This document shows positions 8,864 to 18,222 of a stretch of DNA of 64,000 nt, piece after piece. The translations under genes were made by a program, and so were the position numbers. The stretch is from contig NZ_BAABBN010000017.1 in NCBI RefSeq assembly GCF_039537985.1, forward strand, positions 1-64,000, read 5' to 3'. Below the pieces are notes generated by a model. The model searched no databases and was not told where the DNA came from. It was given only the letters and a program-made list of their open reading frames with translations. Position 1 is the first letter of the stretch, and each line of letters begins with the position of its first letter. This stretch comes from Litoribacillus peritrichatus. GTDB taxonomy: Bacteria > Pseudomonadota > Gammaproteobacteria > Pseudomonadales > Litoribrevibacteraceae.

Positions 8864-9655
8864 TCAGGCAGGAACTAAGGCCGCTCTCTCTGCTTTGGTT
8901 TTTCGATTAACTTCTCCGGCCAACGCAATGTATGCCTTCGCCCCTTTTGAATTTCGATCGTAACTGATGACAGGCAAGCCGTGACTCGGAGCTTCCGCCA
9001 AACGAACATTACGGGGGATTACCGTGGTATACACACGATCATCAAAATAACTGATCAGTTGTTCCGAAACATCCCGAGTCAGGCTGTTTCTCGGATCAAA
9101 CATGGTTCTCAGTATGCCTTCCACTTTCAGTGCCGGATTGACCCGTTCAGAAATTTGCTGAATGGTATTCATCAATGCACTCAAGCCTTCCAACGCGTAA
9201 TACTCACATTGCATCGGAATCAAGACACCACTGGCAGCCGTTAACGCATTCACGGTCAACATATTCAGTGATGGCGGACAGTCAATCAGGATGTAATCGT
9301 ATAACTCCCGAACATCGTTCAGAGTGTTTCTCAAACGCAGTTCTTTGAAATCCAAATCCAGTAATTCAACTTCTGCAGCGGTAAGATCGCCATTGGCCGG
9401 AATCAAATCATAACCGGCAGGCACCTGTTTTTTAATGATGTCGTAAATATGCGCCTTGCCGACCAGCAAATCGTAAACGGATAATTCAAGATCGTGTTTA
9501 TCAACGCCACTGCCCATGGTCGCATTGCCCTGCGGGTCCATGTCAATAATCAGTACTTTACGCTTAGTCGCAGTCAAGGACGCGCCTAAATTGACACAGG
9601 TCGTTGTTTTGCCTACGCCACCTTTCTGGTTTGTCACAGCAATGATTTTAGCCAC
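8864..9655 (-). CDS. parA: Chromosome partitioning ATPase ParA
   Basis: Walker-type ATPase (263 residues) that moves ParB-parS complexes. The deviant Walker A KGGVGKTT is at about residues 10-17, and DCPPSLNMLTVNAL provides the Walker B region. The short N-terminus without a DNA-binding extension marks it as chromosomal (Soj-like) ParA. GTG start preceded by AAGGA. It lies 52 bases upstream of parB and downstream of rsmG, as in most gammaproteobacteria. Confidence 0.97.
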   Translation of the reverse strand: MAKIIAVTNQKGGVGKTTTCVNLGASLTATKRKVLIIDMDPQGNATMGSGVDKHDLELSVYDLLVGKAHIYDIIKKQVPAGYDLIPANGDLTAAEVELLDLDFKELRLRNTLNDVRELYDYILIDCPPSLNMLTVNALTAASGVLIPMQCEYYALEGLSALMNTIQQISERVNPALKVEGILRTMFDPRNSLTRDVSEQLISYFDDRVYTTVIPRNVRLAEAPSHGLPVISYDRNSKGAKAYIALAGEVNRKTKAERAALVPA

Positions 9656-9752
9656 AGGCTTTTTCCTTAAACAGGTTTGTTCTTTTGGGAAGTTCCTTTA
9701 AGAACGCGAGTCCCTAATGAAGCCAGCTGAATAAGCTTAATCGTCATGAAGA

Positions 9753-10406
9753 TCAGCTAGCATCAGGCTTAAGAATGATCAGATGACGCTCACCTTCAAG
9801 GTTAGGGACATGCAGTGGTATGATCTCTTCCACCGAAACCCAGCCCGGTAAATCGGCTATTTCTTCGTCCGGCACCACGCCTTTCATCGCAACAAAACGA
9901 CCATCTTCGGCAAGCGTATCACGGGCAAGTGTAACCATATCTGATAAGGATGCAAAGGCTCTGGAGGTGACGATTTTATATCTTTTATCTGAATTCCCGT
10001 TGGCACCTGAGACGGCCTGCTCTACCCGGCCGTGAATGACCGTCACATTCTCTAATTTAAGGCTGGTTTTGGCCTGTGTCAGGAAACGAGTTTTTTTGCC
10101 ATTACTGTCCAGCAAGGTAATGTCCAGCTCCGGCCGGGTAATGGCCAAAGGAATGCCCGGTAAACCCGGACCGGTGCCCACATCCAACAGCGGGCTGTCA
10201 TCAATGTGCTTGACGATGGAAAGGCTGTCGAGCAGATGTTTCACCACCATTTCTTTCGGATCACGGATGGCGGTCAGGTTGTAAGCCTTGTTCCACTTCA
10301 TCAACAAATCAATGTAATCGGCCAGTAAATCGACTTGCGACGTGGTCAGATCCAACTCCAGGCGATCAACACCCTGAATCAGTTGTTGTTTTAACGCTGT
10401 TTCCAT
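9753..10406 (-). CDS. rsmG: 16S rRNA (guanine527-N7)-methyltransferase RsmG
   Basis: SAM-dependent methyltransferase for G527 of 16S rRNA (217 residues), formerly GidB; loss gives low-level streptomycin resistance in known species. The SAM-binding motif LLDVGTGPGLPGIPLA is at about residues 73-88, and KWNKAYNLTAIRDPKEM is the conserved N-terminal segment. The start overlaps the mnmG stop as TAATG, which suggests translational coupling. Confidence 0.96.
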   Translation of the reverse strand: METALKQQLIQGVDRLELDLTTSQVDLLADYIDLLMKWNKAYNLTAIRDPKEMVVKHLLDSLSIVKHIDDSPLLDVGTGPGLPGIPLAITRPELDITLLDSNGKKTRFLTQAKTSLKLENVTVIHGRVEQAVSGANGNSDKRYKIVTSRAFASLSDMVTLARDTLAEDGRFVAMKGVVPDEEIADLPGWVSVEEIIPLHVPNLEGERHLIILKPDAS

Positions 10407-12295
10407 TAGGCACTCTGTTTTGTTACTAAATCACGTTTCTTTAGATGCACTAACAACAATGAAATTGCCGCCGGTGTGACGCCCGAAATACGGGATGCCT
10501 GAGCAATGGTGGCCGGCCGGACGTCTTTCAGTTTTAATTTGATTTCATTGGATAATCCAGACATAGCATCGTAGTCCAGGTCATCCGGCAGCTTGGTGTT
10601 TTCATTTTTCCGAAGGCGTTCAACTTCTTCTTGCTGACGCTGAATGTAACCTTCGTACTTAATCTGAATTTCAACCTGTTCCGCCACTTGTTGACTCTCT
10701 GTGACTGGCTCGCCTTTCAGGGCTGCCACGTCCTGATAGCCGACCTCTGGGCGTTTAATCAAATCAAACAAGGAGTATTCACGATTCAGAGGGCTCTTCA
10801 ACTTAGGATTGATCAACTCGGCTTCCTCGGTATTCGGCAATACCCAGGTTGAGGCCAAACGCTGATTTTCTTTTTCAATGTGGTCACGCTTTTCACAGAA
10901 CACTGCCCAACGGTGATCGTCGACCAGGCCTAATTCGCGACCTTTCTCGGTTAAACGAATATCGGCGTTGTCTTCACGCAAAATTAAACGATATTCGGCA
11001 CGGCTGGTGAACATTCGGTACGGTTCTTTGGTGCCTAATGTAATCAGATCATCCACCAATACCCCAATGTAGGCTTCATCCCGACGAGGGCACCAGGCCT
11101 CACGCCCCTGCACTTTCAAGGAAGCATTGGCACCGGCCAGCAACCCTTGGGCGGCGGCTTCTTCATAACCGGTTGTGCCATTGATCTGCCCGGCAAAAAA
11201 CAAGCCGTCAATAAATTTGGTTTCAAGTGATGATTTTAAATCCTGAGGATTAAAGTAATCGTATTCAATGGCATAACCAGGGCGCACCACATGCGCATTT
11301 TCAAACCCTTTAATGGAGTGAATCATGTTCAGCTGCACATCAAACGGTAAGCTGGTTGAAATGCCGTTCGGATAAAGCTCATTGGTGGTCAAGCCTTCCG
11401 GCTCCACAAAAATCTGATGAGAATCCCGGTCGGAGAAGCGAACCACTTTGTCTTCAATGGACGGACAATAACGAGGCCCCACGCCTTCAATCACCCCCGC
11501 ATACATAGGCGAACGGTCAAGCCCGCCACGAATGATATCGTGCGTTTTCTCATTGGTGTAAGTGACATAACAACATACCTGCTCAGGATGCTGCTCTACT
11601 GAACCAAGGTAAGACATCACAGGTAGTGGGGTATCGCCCCACTGTTCCTGCATCACAGAAAAATCGACCGTGCGACGGTCAATTCGTGCTGGTGTTCCGG
11701 TTTTCAGGCGATCAACACGAAATGGTAACTCTCTTAAACGTTTGGCTAAGGCGATGGACGGTGCGTCTCCGGCACGGCCACCGGCATGGTTTTCCATACC
11801 AATATGAATAACACCACCTAAAAAGGTACCTGTGGTTATAACAACACTGGGGGCCATAAAGCGAACGCCCATGTTAGTAATAACCCCTTCAACACGATCA
11901 CCCTGAACAATTAAGTCGTCTGCCGACTGTTGAAAAATTTGAAGGTTAGCTTGGCTTTCTAAAATTTCCCGGATCGCAGCTTTGTATAATTGACGATCGG
12001 CCTGGGCACGGGTGGCTCGAACTGCCGGTCCTTTTCGTGAATTTAATACCCGAAACTGAATGCCACCTTTGTCTGTGGCTACAGCCATGGCACCACCCAA
12101 GGCATCCACTTCTTTGACTAAGTGACTTTTACCAATGCCGCCGATGGCCGGATTACATGACATCTGACCTAATGTGTCGACGTTGTGGGTCAATAATAAC
12201 GTTTTGCTTCCCATACGTGCAGCGGCTAACGCAGCTTCTGTACCTGCATGACCACCACCAACAACAATGACATCAAAACGATCTGGAAAATTCAC
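10406..12295 (-). CDS. mnmG: tRNA uridine-5-carboxymethylaminomethyl modification enzyme MnmG
   Basis: FAD-dependent partner of MnmE that modifies the wobble uridine of several tRNAs (629 residues). The FAD-binding VVGGGHAGTEAALAAARMG is at the N-terminus; GxxCNPA-type Cys motif MSCNPAIGGIGKSH and AAAQGLLAGANA are also present. GTG start with GAGG nine bases upstream. It borders the candidate origin, where gidA transcription is classically linked to initiation. Confidence 0.98.
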   Translation of the reverse strand: MNFPDRFDVIVVGGGHAGTEAALAAARMGSKTLLLTHNVDTLGQMSCNPAIGGIGKSHLVKEVDALGGAMAVATDKGGIQFRVLNSRKGPAVRATRAQADRQLYKAAIREILESQANLQIFQQSADDLIVQGDRVEGVITNMGVRFMAPSVVITTGTFLGGVIHIGMENHAGGRAGDAPSIALAKRLRELPFRVDRLKTGTPARIDRRTVDFSVMQEQWGDTPLPVMSYLGSVEQHPEQVCCYVTYTNEKTHDIIRGGLDRSPMYAGVIEGVGPRYCPSIEDKVVRFSDRDSHQIFVEPEGLTTNELYPNGISTSLPFDVQLNMIHSIKGFENAHVVRPGYAIEYDYFNPQDLKSSLETKFIDGLFFAGQINGTTGYEEAAAQGLLAGANASLKVQGREAWCPRRDEAYIGVLVDDLITLGTKEPYRMFTSRAEYRLILREDNADIRLTEKGRELGLVDDHRWAVFCEKRDHIEKENQRLASTWVLPNTEEAELINPKLKSPLNREYSLFDLIKRPEVGYQDVAALKGEPVTESQQVAEQVEIQIKYEGYIQRQQEEVERLRKNENTKLPDDLDYDAMSGLSNEIKLKLKDVRPATIAQASRISGVTPAAISLLLVHLKKRDLVTKQSA

Positions 12296-12372
12296 TGGAT
12301 GTACCTCAAGTATTACGGACTAAACGGGCTTTGTGATGACAAAATCAATCGGCCTGTCTGAAAAGTTGGCGC

Positions 12373-12402
12373 ATTATATATGTAAGGTTAATAAATGACC
12401 AA
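12373..12402 (-). promoter_or_regulatory. Promoter of mnmG (gidA) next to the origin
   Basis: On the minus strand, TTGGTC (12402-12397), an 18-base spacer and a perfect TATAAT (12378-12373) are followed by a GCGCC discriminator. A GC-rich discriminator suggests stringent control, as known for the gidA promoter of E. coli. It lies at the mnmG side of the DnaA-box region. Confidence 0.55.
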
Positions 12403-12928
12403 TTGATTCAAGCTTATCTGATTAATAAATTATATCCGCTTTCTTTATGTATATTTATATATTGTATTTCTTTTATGTTTTTTAGATATATGTAGTAATT
12501 ATTGTACCCCCTGTTTTCTGTGTATAACTAACTTAAGACTATGAAAAAAAAGGCTTATTTGAAGTTATAAGTCGGTATGTAAGCTCGGTAAAACCTCAGC
12601 AAAGGCTGGTAATAAGTGGTTGAACAACCCTAGGGTTATCCACTTGCTAAAGTTTTCCACAATTCATACCGGGTAGGATGAAGAATTTGTTAGGCCTCTT
12701 ATCAAAATGTTATTCATTTGGGGGGTTATGGTAAATGTATGAAATTTCTTTGTGGATAAATAGCTTTGTATAAATCAACTAACTTCAGATTATGACTCTA
12801 AGCATTTGTTTTTAATGATTATAGTTAATTAATGAAGTTGTGAATAAAAATAGGAATAAGTGTCAGAAGCCGAGAGTTTTTAATAACTTAAGGTATTTGG
12901 AATGGAATAAGCGGCAATGTGAAAATAT

Positions 12929-12949
12929 AGCTCTTCAGTAAGAAGAGCT
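12929..12949 (-). terminator. Possible terminator of mnmE
   Basis: An 8-bp inverted repeat (12929-12936 with 12942-12949) lies 10 bases after the mnmE stop codon. On the minus strand it is followed by TATATTTTC, a weak T-rich tail. It would limit read-through of mnmE into the origin. Confidence 0.45.
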
Positions 12950-12958
12950 TGGTAAGCG

Positions 12959-14332
12959 TTATTTTCCGATACAAAAACTGGTGAAAATCCTGCCCAGCAG
13001 GTCGTCGGGTGTAAACTGACCGGTAATTTCAGAGAGGTGATTTTGCGCGTCTTTCAGGTCTTCGGCGAGTAACTCGCCTGCTCCCATCATGACTAATTGG
13101 TCTAACCCTTTTTCCAAGGCTTGCTCGGCTCGGTCAATGGCGTCCAGGTGACGACGTCGGGCGATGAATCCGCCTTCGGTGGTGCTTTGGAATCCCATCG
13201 ATTCTTTCAGATGTTCTTTTAATAGCTGAATACCGTCTTGGGCTTTGGCCGACAGGCGAATTACCTTTTGTTGTTGATTGTTTTCAACCAATGAAGCCGT
13301 TTCATCCGATTGATCGATTTTATTGCGAATGATGGTGATCGGAATGTTGGTCGGCAGCTGATGGACCAATTCTGGCCAAATGGCTTCCGGATCATCAGAA
13401 TCGGTTTCTGTGGCGTCCACCATGAGTAAGATGCGATCGGCTTTTTCAATTTCCTGCCAGGCGCGTTGGATGCCTATTTGTTCGACCTCATCGGGACTGT
13501 CGCGTAAACCCGCAGTGTCAATGATGTGAAGTGGCATACCGTCGATGTGGATATGTTCCCGCAGTACATCGCGGGTGGTTCCGGCAATAGAGGTCACGAT
13601 GGCGCTCTCTTTACCGGATAAGGCATTTAATAAGGAAGATTTACCTGCGTTGGGCCGACCTGCAATGACCACTGTCATTCCTTCCCGCATCAATGCCCCT
13701 TGATTGGCTTCGGCTTTGACCGAATACAAATCTTGTTGAATGCTTTTGAGGTCATTCTCAACTTTTCCATCGGCCAAAAAATCGATTTCTTCCTCCGGAA
13801 AGTCAATGGCGGCTTCCACGTAAATACGCAGTTGAATTAAGGATTCAACCAACACATTAATGCGTTTTGAAAATTCACCCTGAAGGGAGCGCAAAGCACA
13901 CTTGGCGGCTTGCTCGGAAGCGGAGTCGATCAGATCGGCAATGGCTTCGGCTTGAGTCAGATCCATTTTATCGTTGAGAAAGGCGCGTTCAGAAAACTCA
14001 CCGGGCTTCGCCATACGAACACCGGCTTTGACGATCGTGGAGAGCAGCATGTCGAGAATGACCGGGCCGCCATGACCTTGCAGTTCAAGCACATCTTCGC
14101 CGGTGAATGAGTTGGGTCCCGGAAAAAAGATGGCCAGACCTTCATCGATCTGATGGTTGTCCAAATCGTAAAACGGCCCATAGTGCGCGTATCTCGGTTT
14201 TAACTCTCGTTTCACCAATTGTTGTGCAAGGGTTCGTGCTTTTGGGCCGGAGATACGAATGATGCCGACACCGCCTCGCCCAGGAGGGGTGGCTTGCGCT
14301 GCAATGGTGTCTTCTGTGTACAGTTTGGACAT
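12959..14332 (-). CDS. mnmE: tRNA modification GTPase MnmE
   Basis: GTPase (457 residues) that works with MnmG in wobble-uridine modification. An N-terminal tetrahydrofolate-binding domain (GRGGVGIIRISGP, about residues 18-30) is followed by a G domain with P-loop GRPNAGKSSLLN at about residues 222-233 and the switch DTAGLRD. The C-terminus is the family signature FCIGK, whose Cys is needed for activity. Complete. Confidence 0.98.
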   Translation of the reverse strand: MSKLYTEDTIAAQATPPGRGGVGIIRISGPKARTLAQQLVKRELKPRYAHYGPFYDLDNHQIDEGLAIFFPGPNSFTGEDVLELQGHGGPVILDMLLSTIVKAGVRMAKPGEFSERAFLNDKMDLTQAEAIADLIDSASEQAAKCALRSLQGEFSKRINVLVESLIQLRIYVEAAIDFPEEEIDFLADGKVENDLKSIQQDLYSVKAEANQGALMREGMTVVIAGRPNAGKSSLLNALSGKESAIVTSIAGTTRDVLREHIHIDGMPLHIIDTAGLRDSPDEVEQIGIQRAWQEIEKADRILLMVDATETDSDDPEAIWPELVHQLPTNIPITIIRNKIDQSDETASLVENNQQQKVIRLSAKAQDGIQLLKEHLKESMGFQSTTEGGFIARRRHLDAIDRAEQALEKGLDQLVMMGAGELLAEDLKDAQNHLSEITGQFTPDDLLGRIFTSFCIGK

Positions 14333-14439
14333 GGATAACTTCTATTCAACAAAAAATGATAAGCCGTCTAAGACAAACAATAGGCTTTGAATAGGAAATT
14401 TTATACGGCCTGTGTCGCTGGCGGTAGTCTTACAGGCAT

Positions 14440-14465
14440 AAAAAAAGCTCCCGAAGGAGCTTTTT
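14440..14465 (-). terminator. Terminator after yidC
   Basis: Stem GCTCC/GGAGC (14447-14451 with 14456-14460), extended by A/T pairs, with a CGAA loop and a run of T on the minus strand (14446-14440). It lies 18 bases after the yidC stop and separates the rpmH-rnpA-yidC unit from mnmE. The symmetric A and T runs make it potentially bidirectional. Confidence 0.85.
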
Positions 14466-14482
14466 AAACGAGATAAGCGGGC

Positions 14483-16153
14483 TTATCCGGCGATTTGTTT
14501 GTTGATGTACCACTGTTGGGCAATCGACAAGATGTTGTTCACCAACCAGTACAATACCAAACCGGCCGGGAAGAACATGAAGAAGAAAGTGAACATGATT
14601 GGCATCATCTTCATCACTTTCGCCTGCGTTGGGTCTGGTGGTGTTGGGTTTAATGAGGTCTGGATGAACATGGTGACACCCATCAAGATTGGCAGAATGA
14701 AGAACGGATCTTTCACTGACAAGTCGACGATCCAAAGCATGAACGGCGCCTGACGAAGTTCCACACTTTCCATTAACACCCAGTACAAGGCAATGAACAC
14801 CGGCATCTGAACCAGAATTGGTAAACACCCGCCTAATGGATTGATTTTTTCTTTCTGGTACAGCGACATCATTTCTTGCGACATTTTTTGACGATCGTCG
14901 CCATAACGTTCTTTCAACTCTTGTAGCTTAGGTGCCACGCGGCGCATGTTCGCCATCGAACGATAACTGGCGGCAGACAGCGGGAAGAAGATGGCTTTAA
15001 TGACCACCGTTACCAAAATAATAGCCAAGCCCCAGTTCTGAACCATGCCATGCAACACATTCAATAACCAGAACAATGGTTGGGCAACGAACCATAACCA
15101 GCCATAATCCACTGTCAGCTCAAGGCCTTCTGAAATCTCAGCAAGACGTTCTTGCAGCTTTGGCCCCGCATAAAACTGCAGACCTACGGTTTCTGTAGCG
15201 CCAGGCTCAACGGTAAAACGACTGCCTGTCATGCCAACAATGTATAAGCCTTTGTCTTTAAGCACTCGGGTCTGATAGTTGTATGCATCGTGAGAAAGCG
15301 GTACCCAGGCACTGACGAAATAGTGTTGAAGCATGGCCAGCCAACCGTTGTCGACTTTCTGGCTGAAATTACCGTCGTCCATGTCGTCGAAATCAATTTT
15401 GGTGTAAGGCTGATCCTTGGTGTATAACGCAGCACCTAAATACGCCTGCATGCCCATGGCGTTGCCCTGGCTTGGGTCTGCACTTCGGTCGCGTTTGATT
15501 TGGGCAAAGACATTCGCATTCCAGACTGCATCGGTCTGGTTATTTACGATGTGCTCCACTTCAACCAGATAGTCACCACGGGTAAAGATATAACGTTTGG
15601 TGATGGAGATATTGTCCTTGGTGTACGTCAAATCCACAGATAATTTTTCTTCGCCGTCTTTCAGAGTAAATTCACTGGCGGACGTTTGATAAACCGGGCG
15701 GGTTTTGGATGATTTATCCGGGCCGTCTTTGCCGATTAAGCCGGATTGGGCTGTGTATATGCGCGTTGGCGTTTGCTCCAACAGGCGGAATGGGGTGTCC
15801 GGCTGGTCGATTGATACAGGGTATTGCGGAAGTTGGACTTCAATGATGTCGCCACCGAGGGTATCAATTAATATTTGCTGAGTGTCGGTTGTGACACGAA
15901 TGATACGGCTTTTGGTTTGGGTATCTTCCATCGGTGTGACTACCGCTTCTTCAACAATGCTTGGAACATCGCTGGAGGAATCGGTTACCTGAACTGTTTC
16001 TGTCGGCAAACTTGCGGTTGGCTCGGAAGAAACCGGGGCGGAAGATACTTGTTGGGTAGTTGCTGGTTGACCGTAGTCCTCATTCCATTGGAGTACCAAC
16101 AGATAAGAAACAACCGCTAAACCAAGAACCAATGCGACTCTTTGAAAATCCAT
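14483..16153 (-). CDS. yidC: Membrane protein insertase YidC
   Basis: Inner-membrane insertase and foldase (556 residues). One N-terminal transmembrane helix is followed by a large periplasmic beta domain (about residues 60-350) and a C-terminal five-helix core with GLAIILVTVVIKAIFFPLS and NPLGGCLPILVQMPVFIALYWVL segments. Length is typical of gram-negative YidC. The Ser/Thr/Glu-rich linker at about residues 30-75 is low complexity. The usual upstream neighbour yidD is absent: only 175 bases lie between it and rnpA. Confidence 0.98.
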   Translation of the reverse strand: MDFQRVALVLGLAVVSYLLVLQWNEDYGQPATTQQVSSAPVSSEPTASLPTETVQVTDSSSDVPSIVEEAVVTPMEDTQTKSRIIRVTTDTQQILIDTLGGDIIEVQLPQYPVSIDQPDTPFRLLEQTPTRIYTAQSGLIGKDGPDKSSKTRPVYQTSASEFTLKDGEEKLSVDLTYTKDNISITKRYIFTRGDYLVEVEHIVNNQTDAVWNANVFAQIKRDRSADPSQGNAMGMQAYLGAALYTKDQPYTKIDFDDMDDGNFSQKVDNGWLAMLQHYFVSAWVPLSHDAYNYQTRVLKDKGLYIVGMTGSRFTVEPGATETVGLQFYAGPKLQERLAEISEGLELTVDYGWLWFVAQPLFWLLNVLHGMVQNWGLAIILVTVVIKAIFFPLSAASYRSMANMRRVAPKLQELKERYGDDRQKMSQEMMSLYQKEKINPLGGCLPILVQMPVFIALYWVLMESVELRQAPFMLWIVDLSVKDPFFILPILMGVTMFIQTSLNPTPPDPTQAKVMKMMPIMFTFFFMFFPAGLVLYWLVNNILSIAQQWYINKQIAG

Positions 16154-16328
16154 AATTTAGGCCAAACTTCTATTTTAAATGAGTTTGAGGAAAGCCTGAA
16201 ATTGGCTTCCTGTGAAAACAGCGCACATTTTATTCATTTGTAGCGAGAAGAGCCAGAAATAACCTGCCTATTTATGGTGCTATCGCAAAGAAAATGGCAA
16301 TTTTAAGGCGGATTTTAGCAAAACGGAA

Positions 16329-16700
16329 TTATTTGGATTCTGCTTTTTTCGCTTGTTCGTTGAGTTTGTGCCAACTGTATTTACAGAATTTGGTGATGGC
16401 GAGGTTGTCTTTTTTATCAATGCCTGGACGGGCAATAAAAACGATATCAACGGCGGGCAGCTTATGTTGATTCAGACGATAACAATCCCGGATGATGCGC
16501 TTAATACGATTTCGGCCGACGGCAAAACGCACTTTCTTTTTGGCGATGACAAAGCCAAGACGAGGATGATTCAGTTGATTGGGAGTAGCGATGAAGAGGC
16601 CAAGTGGGCCGGAGACTTTGAACTGACTGTGGTCAAATACCTGGCTATAGTCCCTTGGGGTTAAGAGTCTTAACTGTTTGGGGTAGCTATAACCAGACAT
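16329..16700 (-). CDS. rnpA: Ribonuclease P protein component
   Basis: Protein subunit of RNase P, which matures tRNA 5' ends (123 residues). The RNA-binding signature GRNRIKRIIRDCYR is at about residues 63-76. The Lys-rich tail is usual. ATG start 20 bases after the rpmH stop, in the conserved rpmH-rnpA pair. Confidence 0.97.
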   Translation of the reverse strand: MSGYSYPKQLRLLTPRDYSQVFDHSQFKVSGPLGLFIATPNQLNHPRLGFVIAKKKVRFAVGRNRIKRIIRDCYRLNQHKLPAVDIVFIARPGIDKKDNLAITKFCKYSWHKLNEQAKKAESK

Positions 16701-16720
16701 TGAATAAGTTTCAACTGCAA

Positions 16721-16855
16721 TTAAACAGTTAAAGCCTTACGACCTTTTGCACGACGTGCATTAATGATCTTACGACCGTTAGCTGTCGCCATACGAGCAC
16801 GGAAACCGTGAGTACGCTTACGCTTTAGTACGCTAGGTTGAAAAGTTCTTTTCAT
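16721..16855 (-). CDS. rpmH: 50S ribosomal protein L34
   Basis: A 44-residue, very basic protein starting MKRTFQPSVLKRKRTHGFRA and ending GRKALTV, the near-invariant bacterial L34 sequence and length. It is the first gene of the rpmH-rnpA-yidC unit, with a good promoter about 60 bases upstream. Confidence 0.99.
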   Translation of the reverse strand: MKRTFQPSVLKRKRTHGFRARMATANGRKIINARRAKGRKALTV

Positions 16856-16912
16856 AATATTACTACCTATTAAGGCAAATGAATTGTATACACTTCAAAT
16901 TTGAGGCCGAGG

Positions 16913-16941
16913 ATTATAGTGAAAACAAGACGGCCGTACAA
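16913..16941 (-). promoter_or_regulatory. Promoter of rpmH-rnpA-yidC
   Basis: On the minus strand TTGTAC (16941-16936), a 17-base spacer and a perfect TATAAT (16918-16913). It lies 58 bases upstream of rpmH. Strong match to the housekeeping consensus. Confidence 0.7.
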
Positions 16942-17028
16942 GCATTGTTTAATTTTCAGGCACTACTTTTTATCATTTAAAGCAAGATTTTGGCTTATAA
17001 AGGCTCATCTCTGGATATTTGGTGGTAT

Positions 17029-17478
17029 TTAGACCGTTTGCTGGATGAATGCGTAGGTACCGGTGGTGCGACAGCCGGTGCCTTTATCGGTTAACACTTC
17101 AATTTCTACGGTCAGTTTTGCCCGGCCCTTTTCTTTGTATTTCTCAATGAAGGAGACAAAACTGGGTTGATCCAGTTTGGCCTGAGCGACCAGGTCGGTG
17201 GCGACCGGTTTCTCAAATAAAATATTGGCTTCGGCGATGACTAAATCCCCTGCAGGCAACCATTGATCGGTGATTTGAGAGTGGATCAGGCTCCAGCCGG
17301 TCAACAGCGCAATCGACGATAAACTGCCTCCAAACGCGGTGCCGTGCATATTACTGTTGCTGGATAGTGGGGCTTTCAGAGTGAGTGAGTATTTACTTAC
17401 ATTAATCACCTCAACATTCATTGCCTTGGCTAATGGGATGTTGTTGTATAAATATTCTTTGATTTCGTGTTCAGTCAT
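17029..17478 (-). CDS. Hotdog-fold thioesterase, YiiD C-terminal type
   Basis: A 149-residue single-domain protein. The pattern NMHGTAFGGSLSSIALLTGW at about residues 43-62 resembles hotdog thioesterases of the YiiD C-terminal group, which act on acyl-CoA or acyl-ACP; the substrate here is unknown. No signal peptide, so cytoplasmic. It stands alone between rpmH and the anti-sigma gene, on the same strand as both, and is one of the accessory genes that separate rpmH from dnaA. Confidence 0.75.
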   Translation of the reverse strand: MTEHEIKEYLYNNIPLAKAMNVEVINVSKYSLTLKAPLSSNSNMHGTAFGGSLSSIALLTGWSLIHSQITDQWLPAGDLVIAEANILFEKPVATDLVAQAKLDQPSFVSFIEKYKEKGRAKLTVEIEVLTDKGTGCRTTGTYAFIQQTV

Positions 17479-17568
17479 AACCGGCTCGATCGATACAGAG
17501 AGGCTGCAGTATAAAGATATCTCCGGGAATATCGAGTTGGGGACTGACGTTTGTTGACTGAAGTCAAA

Positions 17569-18222
17569 TCAATCCGGTGCGCTGACCGAGGCCATGATCA
17601 ACCCCTTCTCTTTCCATAGGGCAACTTTATAGCCATCACTGTATTGAATTATAGGCGTCAGTCCGGCATCCACGTCGGGAATGTTCTTAAAAACCGATGG
17701 CTCGTAAGCCGTTTCATACAAGGTGGTCATCTCCCCGTTTTCATTTTGATAACGGATTTGTGCCGCCATCACGCCTTCAATAGAGCAGTACCGACCGCCT
17801 ATCAGAGTGCTGTTCTGAGGATCGAATAACTCAGAACGACTCGGACGGAAGTCCAGTTGGGTAAAGTAATCGCGGACTTCATGAAATGCGCTGCTTGTGA
17901 CTTCCAGGGGCCGTAATTTTCGATGATTAAGGGTGACCTCTTCTGCGATGCGCTGAAATTGATGTTGAGCTTCCTGAGCAGCGACAGAGGTATCGGGCAA
18001 AACCTGAGTGGATGAAAACTGAGTTCCAAAGATTATGCCTGCAGTTAAGGCCAGCAACAAGGTGGCGGCAATGGCATAAGGCGGCGTTTTGCGCGGCTGT
18101 GGTTTGGCTTCGTCGACTTTGTATTGCGCTTGTAGCCGATCCAGTTGATTCAGCTGTGCCTCGCTCAGCTCAACGGATTGATAATGTGCTTTGAGTGCGT
18201 GTTTTAGTGGTTGATCACTCAT
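17569..18222 (-). CDS. Probable membrane anti-sigma factor
   Basis: A 217-residue protein with a cytoplasmic N-terminal region (about 45 residues), one transmembrane segment (about residues 46-66, PPYAIAATLLLALTAGIIFG) and a periplasmic domain of about 150 residues. It overlaps the sigma factor gene by ATGA, the usual arrangement for a cognate anti-sigma factor. I see no HxxxCxxC zinc motif, so it is not a ZAS type. The periplasmic domain has two Cys-poor halves and no family I recognise. Role inferred mainly from context. Confidence 0.65.
   Translation of the reverse strand: MSDQPLKHALKAHYQSVELSEAQLNQLDRLQAQYKVDEAKPQPRKTPPYAIAATLLLALTAGIIFGTQFSSTQVLPDTSVAAQEAQHQFQRIAEEVTLNHRKLRPLEVTSSAFHEVRDYFTQLDFRPSRSELFDPQNSTLIGGRYCSIEGVMAAQIRYQNENGEMTTLYETAYEPSVFKNIPDVDAGLTPIIQYSDGYKVALWKEKGLIMASVSAPD

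Larger units (their letters stand above)
12296..12958. other. Candidate chromosomal replication origin (oriC)
   Basis: A 663-bp AT-rich region without a gene, between mnmG and mnmE. It has three perfect DnaA boxes (TTATNCACA or complement) at 12519-12527, 12751-12759 and 12839-12847, and three with one mismatch at 12636-12644, 12653-12661 and 12765-12773. A very AT-rich stretch at 12421-12505 could be the unwinding element. There is no cluster of GATC sites. The location matches the gidA-side origin of E. coli and Vibrio. The parAB-mnmG side and the dnaA region are both nearby. Confidence 0.75.
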
